Below are positions 6,976-15,133 of a DNA stretch of 32,031 nt, in pieces. The stretch's first letter is position 1. Every line of letters starts with the position of its first letter. Under the pieces are notes generated by a model. The model did not search any database and was not told the origin of the DNA. It saw only the letters and a program-made list of their open reading frames with translations. Both the position numbers and the translations under genes were made by a program. This stretch comes from Coriobacteriaceae bacterium (GTDB lineage Bacteria; Actinomycetota; Coriobacteriia; Anaerosomatales; SLCP01). The stretch is from contig PWVH01000070.1 in NCBI GenBank assembly GCA_003563465.1, forward strand, positions 1 to 32,031, read 5' to 3'.

Positions 6976-7383
6976 CTACTCCTGCAGCTCGGTGTATTGC
7001 GGGCTCGCCGACACATAGCCCTCGACACCGTTCTCGTCACGCACGTGATGCCATCCGTCCTTGGTGCCTAGATGTGTCAGCCGATCGTTGCGGCCCAGGC
7101 CACGAATCAGTCCGCCATCTCGCGACGGCTCTTTGCGGAAGTTCAGGGCATCTATCAGTACCACCACAGTGCCTCCTGCGGTCTCATCGGTTTCCTCAGG
7201 CTGCCCTTCGGCTGCCGGTGTCTCTTCGGCCGAAGGCTCGGGTGTTGCGGTGATCTCTTCCGCGCTTTCACCGTCTTCGCGCACGCCCCTGTACTCCCCC
7301 CAGTAGCTGTTGACGAGCATGAAGAGAATCAGCAGCACGATTACACCGAAAACTGCTCTTATGGGACGTGCGCCATCGCTCAT
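6976..7383 (-). CDS. Membrane-anchored protein with an extracytoplasmic SH3b domain
   Basis: This 135-residue protein has one N-terminal membrane segment (about residues 10-26, AVFGVIVLLILFMLVNSYW). An acidic, proline- and glutamate-rich linker follows (about 35-70), then a bacterial SH3 domain (about 72-128: LNFRKEPSRDGG, DRLTHLGTKDGWHHV, VEGYVS). SH3b domains outside the membrane commonly bind cell-wall peptides. Its start codon overlaps the stop of the upstream gene by four bases (ATGA), so the two are coupled and probably act together at the envelope. No enzyme domain is present. Confidence 0.8.
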   Translation of the reverse strand: MSDGARPIRAVFGVIVLLILFMLVNSYWGEYRGVREDGESAEEITATPEPSAEETPAAEGQPEETDETAGGTVVVLIDALNFRKEPSRDGGLIRGLGRNDRLTHLGTKDGWHHVRDENGVEGYVSASPQYTELQE

Positions 7384-7937
7384 ATGTACAAACCTCCACC
7401 GTAGACGGCAGCTTCATCGAGTTCGTATCGCTCGCACGCCTCTGCCACTTGTGAGTCAGCGATCTCGAACACGTCTGTAAGCCTCGCCAGGTCTATGGCT
7501 GCCAGTGCCTCGAACACCTCATCGGGCTCACTGTCCTCCCCCACCCTGCCAGCTTCCTCGCTCACCACATAGGCGGCATCGGCTAGCGCTTCTGCAGCTG
7601 GCCACAAGCTCCTCGGCAACGCCATCGTATCCAGTTCTTCGGCAACTATATCCGTTCTTCGCACTACCTCGGTAAGAGCCTTCCTGTCTACGCTTTCAGG
7701 GTGCTTGGCGAAGTGCTCGAACTCTTCGTCGTCAAGCTTCAAGAGGTGTACGACCACCTCTTCAAGCGCACGCCTGGCGGCAAGGACTTCTTCCCTCCTG
7801 CTTACGACTCGAACCAGACGTCGCTTCGTCTCTCGAATCCAAAGGGCTCGCACGAGGAAGAAGGCGGCCACGGCGACAAGAACCACTCCACCTGCAAGCA
7901 CCCAAACCCACACCGGTATAGTGCCAAGATCGGGCAC
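7380..7937 (-). CDS. Uncharacterised single-pass membrane protein with a helical cytoplasmic part
   Basis: This 185-residue protein has an N-terminal hydrophobic segment (about 7-31, IPVWVWVLAGGVVLVAVAAF), then a basic stretch (RETKRRLVRVVSRREEVLAA) and an acidic, largely helical remainder ending VYGGGLYI. The basic stretch after the membrane segment suggests that the C-terminal part is cytoplasmic. It starts with GTG, lies 33 bases after the CoA-ligase gene and overlaps the SH3 gene by four bases. I do not recognise a family. Pairing with the SH3 protein points to an envelope role, but that is inference from context only. Confidence 0.75.
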   Translation of the reverse strand: MPDLGTIPVWVWVLAGGVVLVAVAAFFLVRALWIRETKRRLVRVVSRREEVLAARRALEEVVVHLLKLDDEEFEHFAKHPESVDRKALTEVVRRTDIVAEELDTMALPRSLWPAAEALADAAYVVSEEAGRVGEDSEPDEVFEALAAIDLARLTDVFEIADSQVAEACERYELDEAAVYGGGLYI

Positions 7938-7970
7938 TGCGCCACTCCCTCCGTCGACAAGCGGGAGGGG

Positions 7971-9275
7971 TCAGCAGCCCTCGTCCCGCAGATCGAGCAC
8001 TCGTTTCGACTTGCCTGCCGTCCTTTCGATCGTCCCAGGTTCCACAAGAGTGACCTTGACGTTGAGGCCAAGCACACCATGCAACCGCTCGCTCACGTGC
8101 TTCGTGAACACCACCATGTCTGCCATGATATCCGAAAAGACCTCTTCGGCGACTTCGATACGCACCTCCATGTCGTCAAGACCATGCTTGCGTTCCACAA
8201 CTATGAGGTAGTGTGGCCGTACGTTCTCGATCTTGAAGAGTACGTCCTCCACTTGGCTGGGAAACACGTTGACTCCCCGGATTATCAGCATGTCGTCGGT
8301 TCGTTGCCGCACTTTTCGCATGCGCGCGAGCGTGCGGCCGCACTCGCAAGGAGTCCTGTCCAGCACTGTGAGGTCGTGGGTGCGGTAGCGCAGCACAGGG
8401 AAGGCCTCCTTGGTGAGTGGAGTTATCACGAGTTCCCCCTCCTCTCCATCGCCACGCGGTTCGCCACTGGCGGGGTCTACTATCTCGACCAGGAAGTGGT
8501 CCTCGTTGATGTGAAGTCCGCAGGAGCACTCGCACTCTCCAGAGACACCCGGACCCATCACCTCGGATAGGCCGTAGTTGTCCGTTGCGCTTATGGCTAG
8601 CTTCTCCTCTATCTCGCGATGTGCCGCTTCGCTGCAAGGTTCCGCACCGAAGAGGCCGAGGCGTAAAGGTAGTTCGCTGAAGTCGACGCCCGCCTTCTCG
8701 CCCACCTCCGCCAGATAGAGCGCGTAAGACGGTGTCGAGACGAGTACCGTCGTGCCGAAGTCCTTCATCATCATCAGATGACGCTCGGTGTTCCCTGCGC
8801 TCGCGGGGATGACAGTAGCCCCGATGCGCTCCAAGCCGTAGTGCATACCGAATCCACCGGTGAACATGCCGTAACCGAAGGCCATCTGCGCCAGGTCCGT
8901 ATGCACCACGCCAGCTGCCGACGCAACACGTGCTGTAAGCTCGGTCCAGGTGGCGATGTCGCCCTTCGTATACCCGACCACCGTAGGTTTCCCTGTCGTC
9001 CCGGCCGAGGAGTGTATTCGCACAACCTGATCGAGAGGTACGGCGAACAGGCCGAAGGGATAGGTGTTCCGCAATGCCTTCTTATCGGTGAGAGGCAGCA
9101 GCCGAACGTCATCAAGCGATCGAACGTCCCTGGGCTTCAAGTCGCGCTCGTCCATCGCCTGCCGATAATGCTCAACTCGCTCGTGGACCCACGCCACCGT
9201 GGACTGCAGCCGCCTGAGCTGAAGCTCTTCAAGCTCATCGCGATCCATCGCCTCGTATTCGGGATTCCAGATCAT
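7971..9275 (-). CDS. paaK: Phenylacetate-CoA ligase-type enzyme, copy 1
   Basis: This AMP-forming acyl-CoA synthetase makes phenylacetyl-CoA or related aryl-acetyl-CoA from acid, ATP and CoA. The 434 residues match the family length. Motifs include the nucleotide-binding loop HSSAGTTGKPTVVGYT (near 88-103), YGLSEVMGPG, YRTHDLT, and the C-terminal hinge RGVNVFPSQVED. Cysteines in ECECSCG and CECGRT may hold a metal. The ATG overlaps the livF stop (ATGA), so it is translated with the transporter. In an operon with indolepyruvate oxidoreductase, which makes aryl-acetyl-CoA from aryl-pyruvates, it may recapture free aryl acids or run in reverse to conserve energy. Substrate is inferred. A second copy lies at 30648-31952. 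Confidence 0.92.
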   Translation of the reverse strand: MIWNPEYEAMDRDELEELQLRRLQSTVAWVHERVEHYRQAMDERDLKPRDVRSLDDVRLLPLTDKKALRNTYPFGLFAVPLDQVVRIHSSAGTTGKPTVVGYTKGDIATWTELTARVASAAGVVHTDLAQMAFGYGMFTGGFGMHYGLERIGATVIPASAGNTERHLMMMKDFGTTVLVSTPSYALYLAEVGEKAGVDFSELPLRLGLFGAEPCSEAAHREIEEKLAISATDNYGLSEVMGPGVSGECECSCGLHINEDHFLVEIVDPASGEPRGDGEEGELVITPLTKEAFPVLRYRTHDLTVLDRTPCECGRTLARMRKVRQRTDDMLIIRGVNVFPSQVEDVLFKIENVRPHYLIVVERKHGLDDMEVRIEVAEEVFSDIMADMVVFTKHVSERLHGVLGLNVKVTLVEPGTIERTAGKSKRVLDLRDEGC

Positions 9276-10018
9276 GTGGTCTCCTCTCCCCCATGCCAGG
9301 TTCCCAGATAGATGAGCCGAACATCGTCGTCGGCAAGCAGATCATCGGCACTTCCGGCCAGTGCGATCCCGCCAGTGCGCATCACATACCCGCGATCCGA
9401 ATGCCTGAGCGCCAGGCGCGCGTCCTGTTCGACTAGCAGAATCGTATGCCCCTCGCTCCGCAGGCGGTCCAAAGCTGCGAATATCTCCCCGATAAGCTTC
9501 GGGGCAAGCCCGAGGGACGGTTCGTCAAGCAGGAGCAATCTCGGACGCGCCATGAGCGCTCTGCCGACCGCAAGCATCTGCTGTTCCCCGCCGGAAAGCG
9601 TTGAGGCGCTCTGATCCTGACGGTCTGCGAGAACCGGAAACAGCTCGAACACCCGTTCGTAGTCCTCTGTAAGATCGGTCTTGCCCCTGCTATGGGCGCC
9701 GAGTTCCAAGTTCTCTCGAACCGTCATGGGCCCGAACAGCATGCGCCCTTCCGGCACCATGACCAGTCCGGCCTTCACCGCGCGTTCGGGCTGAATGCCC
9801 GTGATGTCTTCACCTAGGAAGCGCACCCTTCCCGCACTCGGCGGAATCAGTCCGATGACCGCCTTCAGCAGAGTAGACTTACCTGCTCCGTTGCCACCGA
9901 TGAGAGTCACTACCTCTCCCACGCCTACCCGCAGATCGATGCCGCGCAGAACTTCGACGCGACCGTATCCGGCATGCAGACCTTCAATGGCGAGCATAGT
10001 GTCCGTCTCAGAGCTCAT
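9272..10018 (-). CDS. livF: Branched-chain/aryl amino acid ABC transporter ATPase (LivF type)
   Basis: This is one of the two ATPases powering a Liv-type amino acid importer. The 248-residue protein has Walker A GGNGAGKST, signature LSGGEQQM, Walker B LLLLDEPSLGL and the switch histidine region. The order and the text VPEGRMLFGPMTVRENLELG are typical of LivF. It overlaps livG by 11 bases upstream and the CoA-ligase gene by four bases downstream. Together with livG, livM, livH and livJ the transporter is complete. Confidence 0.95.
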   Translation of the reverse strand: MSSETDTMLAIEGLHAGYGRVEVLRGIDLRVGVGEVVTLIGGNGAGKSTLLKAVIGLIPPSAGRVRFLGEDITGIQPERAVKAGLVMVPEGRMLFGPMTVRENLELGAHSRGKTDLTEDYERVFELFPVLADRQDQSASTLSGGEQQMLAVGRALMARPRLLLLDEPSLGLAPKLIGEIFAALDRLRSEGHTILLVEQDARLALRHSDRGYVMRTGGIALAGSADDLLADDDVRLIYLGTWHGGEETT

Positions 10019-10781
10019 CGGCCTCCTCCTCTCCGAGGTAGGCCGCGATGACAGCGGGATCCTTCTGAATCAGGCGAGGCGGGCCCTCGGCGATCTTGCA
10101 GCCACGATCGAGGACCACGATCTCGTCTGAGACCTCCATCACCAGCCCCATATCGTGCTCGACGACCACGATGGTCGATCCACGGTCGCGAATCCGGTAC
10201 AACGCCTCGGCCAATGCCGAAGTCTCAGCGATGTTGAGTCCGGCTGCAGGCTCGTCAAGAAGGAGTAAGCGCGGCTTTGTCGCAAGGGCGCGGGCGATCT
10301 CCAGAAGACGGCGCAACCCGTGCGGCATGTCCGCGGCAGGCGCATCCGCCCATTCTCCAAGGCCAACGAGCCTGAGAAGCCTGCCGGACTCCTCGGCTAC
10401 CTCACGCTGCTCGCGTACCGTCCACGGTAGACGCAGCGCGGCCGCTAGGAATCCGCTTCGCGTGACCGCATGCGCACCTGCCATCACGTTCTCCAGCGCA
10501 CTCATCTCCTCGAAGAGCTCGGTGTTCTGGAACGTGCGTGCGATTCCTCGGCGAACGATATGGTGCGCTCGCCAAGAGGTGATGTCCACACCGTCATATC
10601 GCACGGTGCCCTCTTCGGGCCGGTCGAATGACGTAAGAACGTTGAAGAGCGTGGTCTTTCCAGCTCCGTTCGGCCCGATGATCGCTTTGATCATCCCTTC
10701 GTGAACGTCGAATGAAACTGCATCGACAGCAGTCAATCCTCCGAAACGCCGCGTGACATCGCGCACCTCAAGCAGGCTCAT
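10008..10781 (-). CDS. livG: Branched-chain/aryl amino acid ABC transporter ATPase (LivG type)
   Basis: This is the partner ATPase of LivF. The 257-residue protein has Walker A GPNGAGKTT, the LivG-type ITSWRAHHIVRRGIARTFQN segment and Walker B LLLLDEPAAGL. The signature motif reads MPHGLRRLLEIARAL, where LivG proteins usually have L-P-Y-G-Q-Q-R-R-L-E-I-A-R-A-L. The glycine is kept but the flanking residues differ, as tolerated in one member of a heterodimeric ATPase pair. The ATG overlaps the livM stop (ATGA). Confidence 0.95.
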   Translation of the reverse strand: MSLLEVRDVTRRFGGLTAVDAVSFDVHEGMIKAIIGPNGAGKTTLFNVLTSFDRPEEGTVRYDGVDITSWRAHHIVRRGIARTFQNTELFEEMSALENVMAGAHAVTRSGFLAAALRLPWTVREQREVAEESGRLLRLVGLGEWADAPAADMPHGLRRLLEIARALATKPRLLLLDEPAAGLNIAETSALAEALYRIRDRGSTIVVVEHDMGLVMEVSDEIVVLDRGCKIAEGPPRLIQKDPAVIAAYLGEEEADEL

Positions 10782-11764
10782 CGGACGCTCCCCTTAGCGG
10801 CGATTCGACGCAGTGCGCCCGCGATCCCGCCCGGCACGAACAGCATCACGGCGATGATGGTCAAGCCGTAGACATCCTCCTGCCACTCCTGAATCGTTTC
10901 CACTGCAGAACGCGATAGCCCGGGGATGACCGCATCCGCAAAGGGAATCATGGTCAGAATCACGGCGGCCAGCACCGGACCTGCGAGTGAGCGCGTACCC
11001 CCCAACACCGCCATGGCCACCAGCAGAACCGACACGTGCAGGGAGAAAGTCGAAGGCGAGATGAATCCGACCACGTGAGCATAGAGCGATCCGGCAAGTC
11101 CAGCGAACGCCGCTGAGATAACGAAGACGCGTACCTTCAGCCCTGTGAGGTCCATACCGCAAGACATCGCGCCCGCCTCGGAGCCATGCAGGGCTAGCAT
11201 GGCACGTCCGGCTCGCGAGCGCACTAGATTACTGGCTATCAGGAGGACCGCGGCCGCCGCGCTCCACACGAGCCAGTAGTTGCCTCCCGCCGAGTCGACT
11301 TCGATTCCAAGAAAGGACGGGAACGGTATCCCCGACAGACCGTCAGGCCCCCCGGTAACCCCTTTCCCCTCCACGAAGGCGACTCTCATGATCTCCCCGA
11401 AAGCCAGGGTGGCCATCGCTAAGTAGTGACCCCTCAATCTCAGGCTCGGCAAAGCGAGAAGCAGTCCCCCTGCCGCTGTCAGCACGATCGCAATCGCTAC
11501 GCCGGCGACCCACGGCCAGCCGAAAACCGTAACCACGTGTGCCGATGCGTATGCCCCGATGCCGTAGAACGCCGCATGCCCTAAAGACACCTGTCCCGCA
11601 TAACCGAAGAGAAGGGCCATGCCCGCCACTATGATCACATTCACGCCCACGAATGTGAGCACTCTCAGCATATAGCGATCTGCTGTGAGCAGTGGCACAG
11701 AGAACACGCTTGCGCCTATCAGTCCCAGTAGGACCGCGACCTTGATATCGACGTTCCTGTGCAC
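10778..11764 (-). CDS. livM: Branched-chain/aryl amino acid ABC transporter permease (LivM type)
   Basis: This integral-membrane permease has 328 residues. It carries the multiple hydrophobic helices of LivM, the conserved GYAGQVSLGHAAFYGIGAY segment, and LRLRGHYLAMATLAFGEI, the coupling region typical of LivM/LivH permeases. It starts with a GTG eight bases after livH and overlaps livG. It forms the membrane channel together with LivH. Confidence 0.95.
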   Translation of the reverse strand: MHRNVDIKVAVLLGLIGASVFSVPLLTADRYMLRVLTFVGVNVIIVAGMALLFGYAGQVSLGHAAFYGIGAYASAHVVTVFGWPWVAGVAIAIVLTAAGGLLLALPSLRLRGHYLAMATLAFGEIMRVAFVEGKGVTGGPDGLSGIPFPSFLGIEVDSAGGNYWLVWSAAAAVLLIASNLVRSRAGRAMLALHGSEAGAMSCGMDLTGLKVRVFVISAAFAGLAGSLYAHVVGFISPSTFSLHVSVLLVAMAVLGGTRSLAGPVLAAVILTMIPFADAVIPGLSRSAVETIQEWQEDVYGLTIIAVMLFVPGGIAGALRRIAAKGSVR

Positions 11765-11772
11765 CGTCCCGC

Positions 11773-12654
11773 CTACACCTTCTCCCGGCGCCAGCGACCA
11801 AGAATCCCCTGCGGCCGTAGGAAGAGAACGGACAACAGCACTATGAGCGCTATGGCGTCCTTATACGTCGAAGAGATGAAGGCTATCGACAGGCTCTCCA
11901 GCATGCCCAAGACCAGCCCGCCGACCACCGCGGCGATGGGATTGCCTAGACCGCCAAGGATCGCTGCGGCAAAGCCCTTGATTCCTACGGAAGGACCCAC
12001 ATCGAATACCGTTTGCGTCAGAGGGGTGACCGCCAGACCGGCAAGAGCACCGAGCGTTGCAGCCAGTACGAAACTGACTGTCACCATGAGTCGGGTGTCG
12101 ACCCCGACTATTCGGGCCGCATCACGGTTGACCGCGCAGGCACGCATAGCCCGGCCGAGACCGGTGCGATTGTACAGGTACCATAGCGCCGCCACTGCCA
12201 GCGCGGTCATGCCCAGAATCCATACGGACTGGACTTCGAGGGAGGCCCCGAACACCTTCACAGAGCCTCCACCCGAGAACGCTGGCAGTGGCCTTTCGGT
12301 CGGACCGAAAAGATGGCGAGCCATTGATGATAGCACCATGGAGCCGCCCACGGTGATGATGATTATCGCAAGCGGGTCGCCGTCCTTTCGTGGACGTATC
12401 GCTGCCAGCTCGAACACTCCGCCCAACACCGCTGTGGCGGCCACACCTGTCACAGCTGCAAGAGGTAGAGGCAAGCCGAGATCCGCGTACGCCCACACCG
12501 ACAGCATCCCGCCGAGCATGTAGAACTCACCCTGGGCGAAATTGATCGCACCCGTCGCAGCGTAGACAAGAGTGAACCCCAGCGCCACGAGCGCGTATAT
12601 CGATCCGTTCTTCAGGCCCGCGAGCCCGAACTGCAGCAGCTCCGTACCGCCCAC
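11773..12654 (-). CDS. livH: Branched-chain/aryl amino acid ABC transporter permease (LivH type)
   Basis: This 293-residue permease has the LivH hallmarks: GLKNGSIYALVALGFTLVYA near the N-terminus, INFAQGEFYMLGG, and the C-terminal ILGGLGNPIAAVVGGLVLG. It forms the second half of the translocation pore with LivM. The GTG start is only three bases after the stop of a 38-codon frame (12658-12774) and the nearest purine-rich site lies within that frame, suggesting coupled translation. The distance to livJ (238 bases, with a hairpin) may let the binding protein be made at a different level. Confidence 0.94.
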   Translation of the reverse strand: MGGTELLQFGLAGLKNGSIYALVALGFTLVYAATGAINFAQGEFYMLGGMLSVWAYADLGLPLPLAAVTGVAATAVLGGVFELAAIRPRKDGDPLAIIIITVGGSMVLSSMARHLFGPTERPLPAFSGGGSVKVFGASLEVQSVWILGMTALAVAALWYLYNRTGLGRAMRACAVNRDAARIVGVDTRLMVTVSFVLAATLGALAGLAVTPLTQTVFDVGPSVGIKGFAAAILGGLGNPIAAVVGGLVLGMLESLSIAFISSTYKDAIALIVLLSVLFLRPQGILGRWRREKV

Positions 12655-12657
12655 GTG

Positions 12658-12774
12658 CTACCCGTTCTCCTCGGCCGAGACCGCCGGTAACCCTCCGACA
12701 ATGCGCACCTCGACAAGCTCGACCTTCGGACCTGTGGCCGCGAACTGCTCGGCTTCTCTCGCGCAGACATGCAT
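12658..12774 (-). CDS. Possible 38-residue peptide between livJ and livH
   Basis: An ATG at 12774, with AGGGGA about eight bases upstream, opens a 38-codon frame ending three bases before livH. The peptide has a protein-like hydrophobic/charged pattern (AREAEQFAATGPKVELVEVR, then IVGGLPAVSAEENG). It has no membrane segment and no motif I know. It may be a leader peptide that couples ribosomes to livH, a small accessory protein, or chance. The tight spacing to livH and the ribosome-binding site favour translation. Confidence 0.45.
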   Translation of the reverse strand: MHVCAREAEQFAATGPKVELVEVRIVGGLPAVSAEENG

Positions 12775-12831
12775 CGTGTCTATCCCCTGCCCGTTGCGAT
12801 TCTGCGGTTATGAGCATTCACTGTAGCGCCA

Positions 12832-12867
12832 CGCTCTCCGGGCTCCGCATACAGAACCCGGAGAGCG
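12832..12867. terminator. Hairpin between livJ and livH, possible attenuator or mRNA stabiliser
   Basis: A perfect 11-bp inverted repeat, CGCTCTCCGGG (12832-12842) and CCCGGAGAGCG (12857-12867), has a 14-base loop. It begins 25 bases past the livJ stop. On the transcribed (minus) strand no U-run follows, so full intrinsic termination is unlikely. Such structures after binding-protein genes often protect the upstream mRNA and lower downstream expression, giving excess LivJ over permease. That role is inferred. Confidence 0.55.
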
Positions 12868-12892
12868 AAACGAACGCACCTCGATGGGCTTC

Positions 12893-14089
12893 CTACCGCT
12901 CCTCGAGCACCCAGCGGCCACCGCTCACTCGATACATCACCAAGTCGTCTTCGGTGAGTCCGTTGTGATCGGTCTCGCTGTAGTTGAAGGTGCCGCCGAT
13001 ACCCACGAAACCAGTCGTCTTCTCGATCTCATCGCGCAGATCCTCGGGAGAGAAACCTTCCGGCAGACGCTGCATGGCCTCCACGATGATGTATAGAGAG
13101 TCATAGGCATGGCCCGCGAAGGTATCCGGAGCCTCTCCGTAGCGCTCGGTGTAGCGCTCGATGAAGTCCGTAGCTACCGCGTACTCCTCGCTGTCCTCAC
13201 CGTAGGCCTCGGGAACGAGAATCTTGCCAGCAGCAAAGACGAAGTCCTCTGCAGCCTCACCGGCTCCTTCTATGAACTCGATACGGGCGTTGCCATGGCT
13301 GCCGACCAGCGGTATGCCGAAATCGAGTTGGGCCATGTTCTTGGCTACGGTGGCCGCCTCGCGTCCGGCGGACCAGAGAACGACCACATCGGCATCTGCC
13401 GCACGGATCAGTGTCAGCTGTGCGGTCATGTCGGTATCACCGGGGTTGAAGCTTTCCTCGGCCACGAGTTCGAAGTCGGTTCCCTCTATAGCCTCCTTGA
13501 TGACCTCGACACCATCCTTGCCGAAACCACCCGTGTCGGAGATGAGTCCGATCTTGTAAAATCCCTGCTCCTCCAGATAGCGCAGCGTGAACGGTACGAC
13601 CAGACTGTTCGACCAAGGAGTCTGGAACACAAGCGGATGGAAGTCTGCCGTTATCACCGTGCCACCGGCGACTGAGACCTGCGGAATGCCGGCACGGACT
13701 ATCTCTTGACGCATGGCCATCGTGCCACCGGTACCTGTCGCGCCGATGATCGCGACGATGTCGCCCCTTTCCAGAAGACGCGTGGTGACCGCAACAGCCG
13801 TTTCAGCGTCCGTGGCGTCGTCCTCGATAAGCACCTCAATGGGGCGGCCGTGCACGCCTCCGGCGTCGTTGATGCGCTCTACCTCCATATCGATCGTCTT
13901 CTTCTCCGGCTCACCCAGCCCCGCGAACGTGCCGGTGAGTGACAACACCGCCCCGATGCGGTAGGGCTCCGTCACGTCAACGCTGTCGTCTACCGGTTCG
14001 CTTTCTGCCGCACATCCCGAAAGCGAAACGATGACCATCGCGACTGCTACTGTCACGACCAGCGCGAGACGTGTTCTGCTCGCTGCCAT
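12893..14089 (-). CDS. livJ: Branched-chain/aryl amino acid ABC transporter substrate-binding lipoprotein (LivJ type)
   Basis: This extracellular solute-binding protein delivers amino acids to the LivHMGF importer. The 398 residues begin with a lipoprotein signal peptide whose lipobox LSGC places the lipidated cysteine at about residue 26. A type I periplasmic-binding fold follows (YRIGAVLSLTGTFAGLGEPE ... EVLIEDDATDAETAV ... IGATGTGGTMAM). The lipid anchor fits a Gram-positive cell. Neighbouring ior and CoA-ligase genes suggest that the ligand is an amino acid degraded by this pathway, possibly aromatic, but the binding specificity cannot be read from the sequence. It lies 31 bases after the ACT-domain gene. 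Confidence 0.94.
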   Translation of the reverse strand: MAASRTRLALVVTVAVAMVIVSLSGCAAESEPVDDSVDVTEPYRIGAVLSLTGTFAGLGEPEKKTIDMEVERINDAGGVHGRPIEVLIEDDATDAETAVAVTTRLLERGDIVAIIGATGTGGTMAMRQEIVRAGIPQVSVAGGTVITADFHPLVFQTPWSNSLVVPFTLRYLEEQGFYKIGLISDTGGFGKDGVEVIKEAIEGTDFELVAEESFNPGDTDMTAQLTLIRAADADVVVLWSAGREAATVAKNMAQLDFGIPLVGSHGNARIEFIEGAGEAAEDFVFAAGKILVPEAYGEDSEEYAVATDFIERYTERYGEAPDTFAGHAYDSLYIIVEAMQRLPEGFSPEDLRDEIEKTTGFVGIGGTFNYSETDHNGLTEDDLVMYRVSGGRWVLEER

Positions 14090-14120
14090 GACCTACTCCC
14101 TCCCTTGCTCTCGCCGTGCG

Positions 14121-14537
14121 CTAGATGCTCGAGATCTCCTCTTGAGAAACGAGCCGCACGGGTTGATCCTTAAGTAGACCCAGTGCCAGGTCTGCGTCAC
14201 CTACATTGATTACCACATAAGTCGAAATCAGCGAGTATACGTACTCGATGTTGACCCCGGCTTCGGCGACCACCTTAAGCACAGATGCGAGACCGCCGGG
14301 GCGGTCGGGTAGATCGATACAGATAACATCGCTCTCCTTGACGGTGAAGCCGGCATCCCTCAACGCCGCCTGAGCCTCAGCGGGCTTGTCCACGACGAGT
14401 CTCAAGATGCCGTATTCAGCCGTGTCGGAGACTGAGAATCCTCGGATGTTCACGCCCGTATCGCCGAGGACTCTCGCCACCTCGGCCACGCGACCGGCCT
14501 TGTTCTCGATAAACACCGAGAGTTGATGCACCTTCAT
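14121..14537 (-). CDS. Two-ACT-domain amino acid-binding protein, copy 1
   Basis: This 138-residue protein consists of two ACT domains in tandem (about 1-66, QLSVFIENKAGRVAEVARVL; about 69-136, CIDLPDRPGGLASVLKVV). ACT domains bind small ligands, usually amino acids, and regulate partner proteins. No enzyme domain is attached. The ATG at 14537 overlaps the iorB stop (ATGA), so an upstream ATG at 14546 is less likely. Sitting between ior and liv genes, it is probably an amino acid sensor for this pathway. Its partner is unknown. A close relative precedes the second CoA ligase at 30208-30651. Confidence 0.88.
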   Translation of the reverse strand: MKVHQLSVFIENKAGRVAEVARVLGDTGVNIRGFSVSDTAEYGILRLVVDKPAEAQAALRDAGFTVKESDVICIDLPDRPGGLASVLKVVAEAGVNIEYVYSLISTYVVINVGDADLALGLLKDQPVRLVSQEEISSI

Positions 14538-15133
14538 GCCAGGCATTCCCCTCCCTCGCCACAAGCCTTGCGTCCCAGCTCGAACGCACGCAGATTGACC
14601 TCGACGGTAGACGCAGGTACGCGACCCGCAATCACCTCGGCCCATACCTCTCGGCCGAACGTCAGACCTGTCGAAAGCGCTCCGAGTAAGACGATGTTAG
14701 CTGATTTCGGACTGCCTGCCTCGCAAGCAAGAGCTTCTGCATCAAGGAATACCGCTCCTTCGGACACGAGCGATTCCTCGACTCCCTCTGTTCGTTCGAG
14801 ATCGCCTATCATTACCGGAAGCGGATCGATCAGCCGAGAGTTCACAAGCAGCCGACCATCGAGCTTCAGATAGGGCAACCGCCGGGCAGCCTCGGTCATC
14901 TCGAAAGCGACCAGATGGTCTGCGCCACCCGGATCGGTGAGCGGCGAATACACCCGCTCGCCGAAGCGCACCACTGTATCGACCGATCCGCCACGTTGAG
15001 CCATACCGTGGAACTCGGACAGTTTGACGTCGAATCCCGCAGCGAGCGCTGTTTTGGCAAGCACGTCGGCAGCAAGGATAGTCCCCTGTCCGCCCACGCC
15101 CGCGAGCATCACCGTGACGGTTCCTGGACTCAT
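14534..15133 (-). CDS. iorB: Indolepyruvate:ferredoxin oxidoreductase, beta subunit
   Basis: This is the gamma-type subunit of the 2-oxoacid:ferredoxin oxidoreductase that converts aryl-pyruvates to aryl-acetyl-CoA, with reduced ferredoxin and CO2. The 199-residue product starts VTVMLAGVGGQGTILAADVL and continues KLSEFHGMAQRGGSVDTVVR, both characteristic of this subunit. I chose ATG 15133 because it shares one base with the iorA stop; the longer upstream reading would sit inside iorA. It overlaps the ACT-domain gene by four bases. Pairs with IorA in the cytoplasm. Confidence 0.94.
   Translation of the reverse strand: MSPGTVTVMLAGVGGQGTILAADVLAKTALAAGFDVKLSEFHGMAQRGGSVDTVVRFGERVYSPLTDPGGADHLVAFEMTEAARRLPYLKLDGRLLVNSRLIDPLPVMIGDLERTEGVEESLVSEGAVFLDAEALACEAGSPKSANIVLLGALSTGLTFGREVWAEVIAGRVPASTVEVNLRAFELGRKACGEGGECLA

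Noticed and set aside
7701-8570. Long 289-codon plus-strand frame
   Set aside because: Antisense to the CoA ligase and its neighbour, which have clear family motifs; the plus-strand translation is low-complexity and motif-free.
9646-9659. Perfect CGAAC-N4-GTTCG LexA-type palindrome
   Set aside because: It lies well inside livF, encoding conserved residues (ERVFEL), far from any start codon; most likely a chance match.
11759-12523. 254-codon plus-strand frame opposite livH
   Set aside because: Shadow of livH; Ser/Thr/Ala/Pro-rich composition typical of antisense frames in GC-rich DNA.
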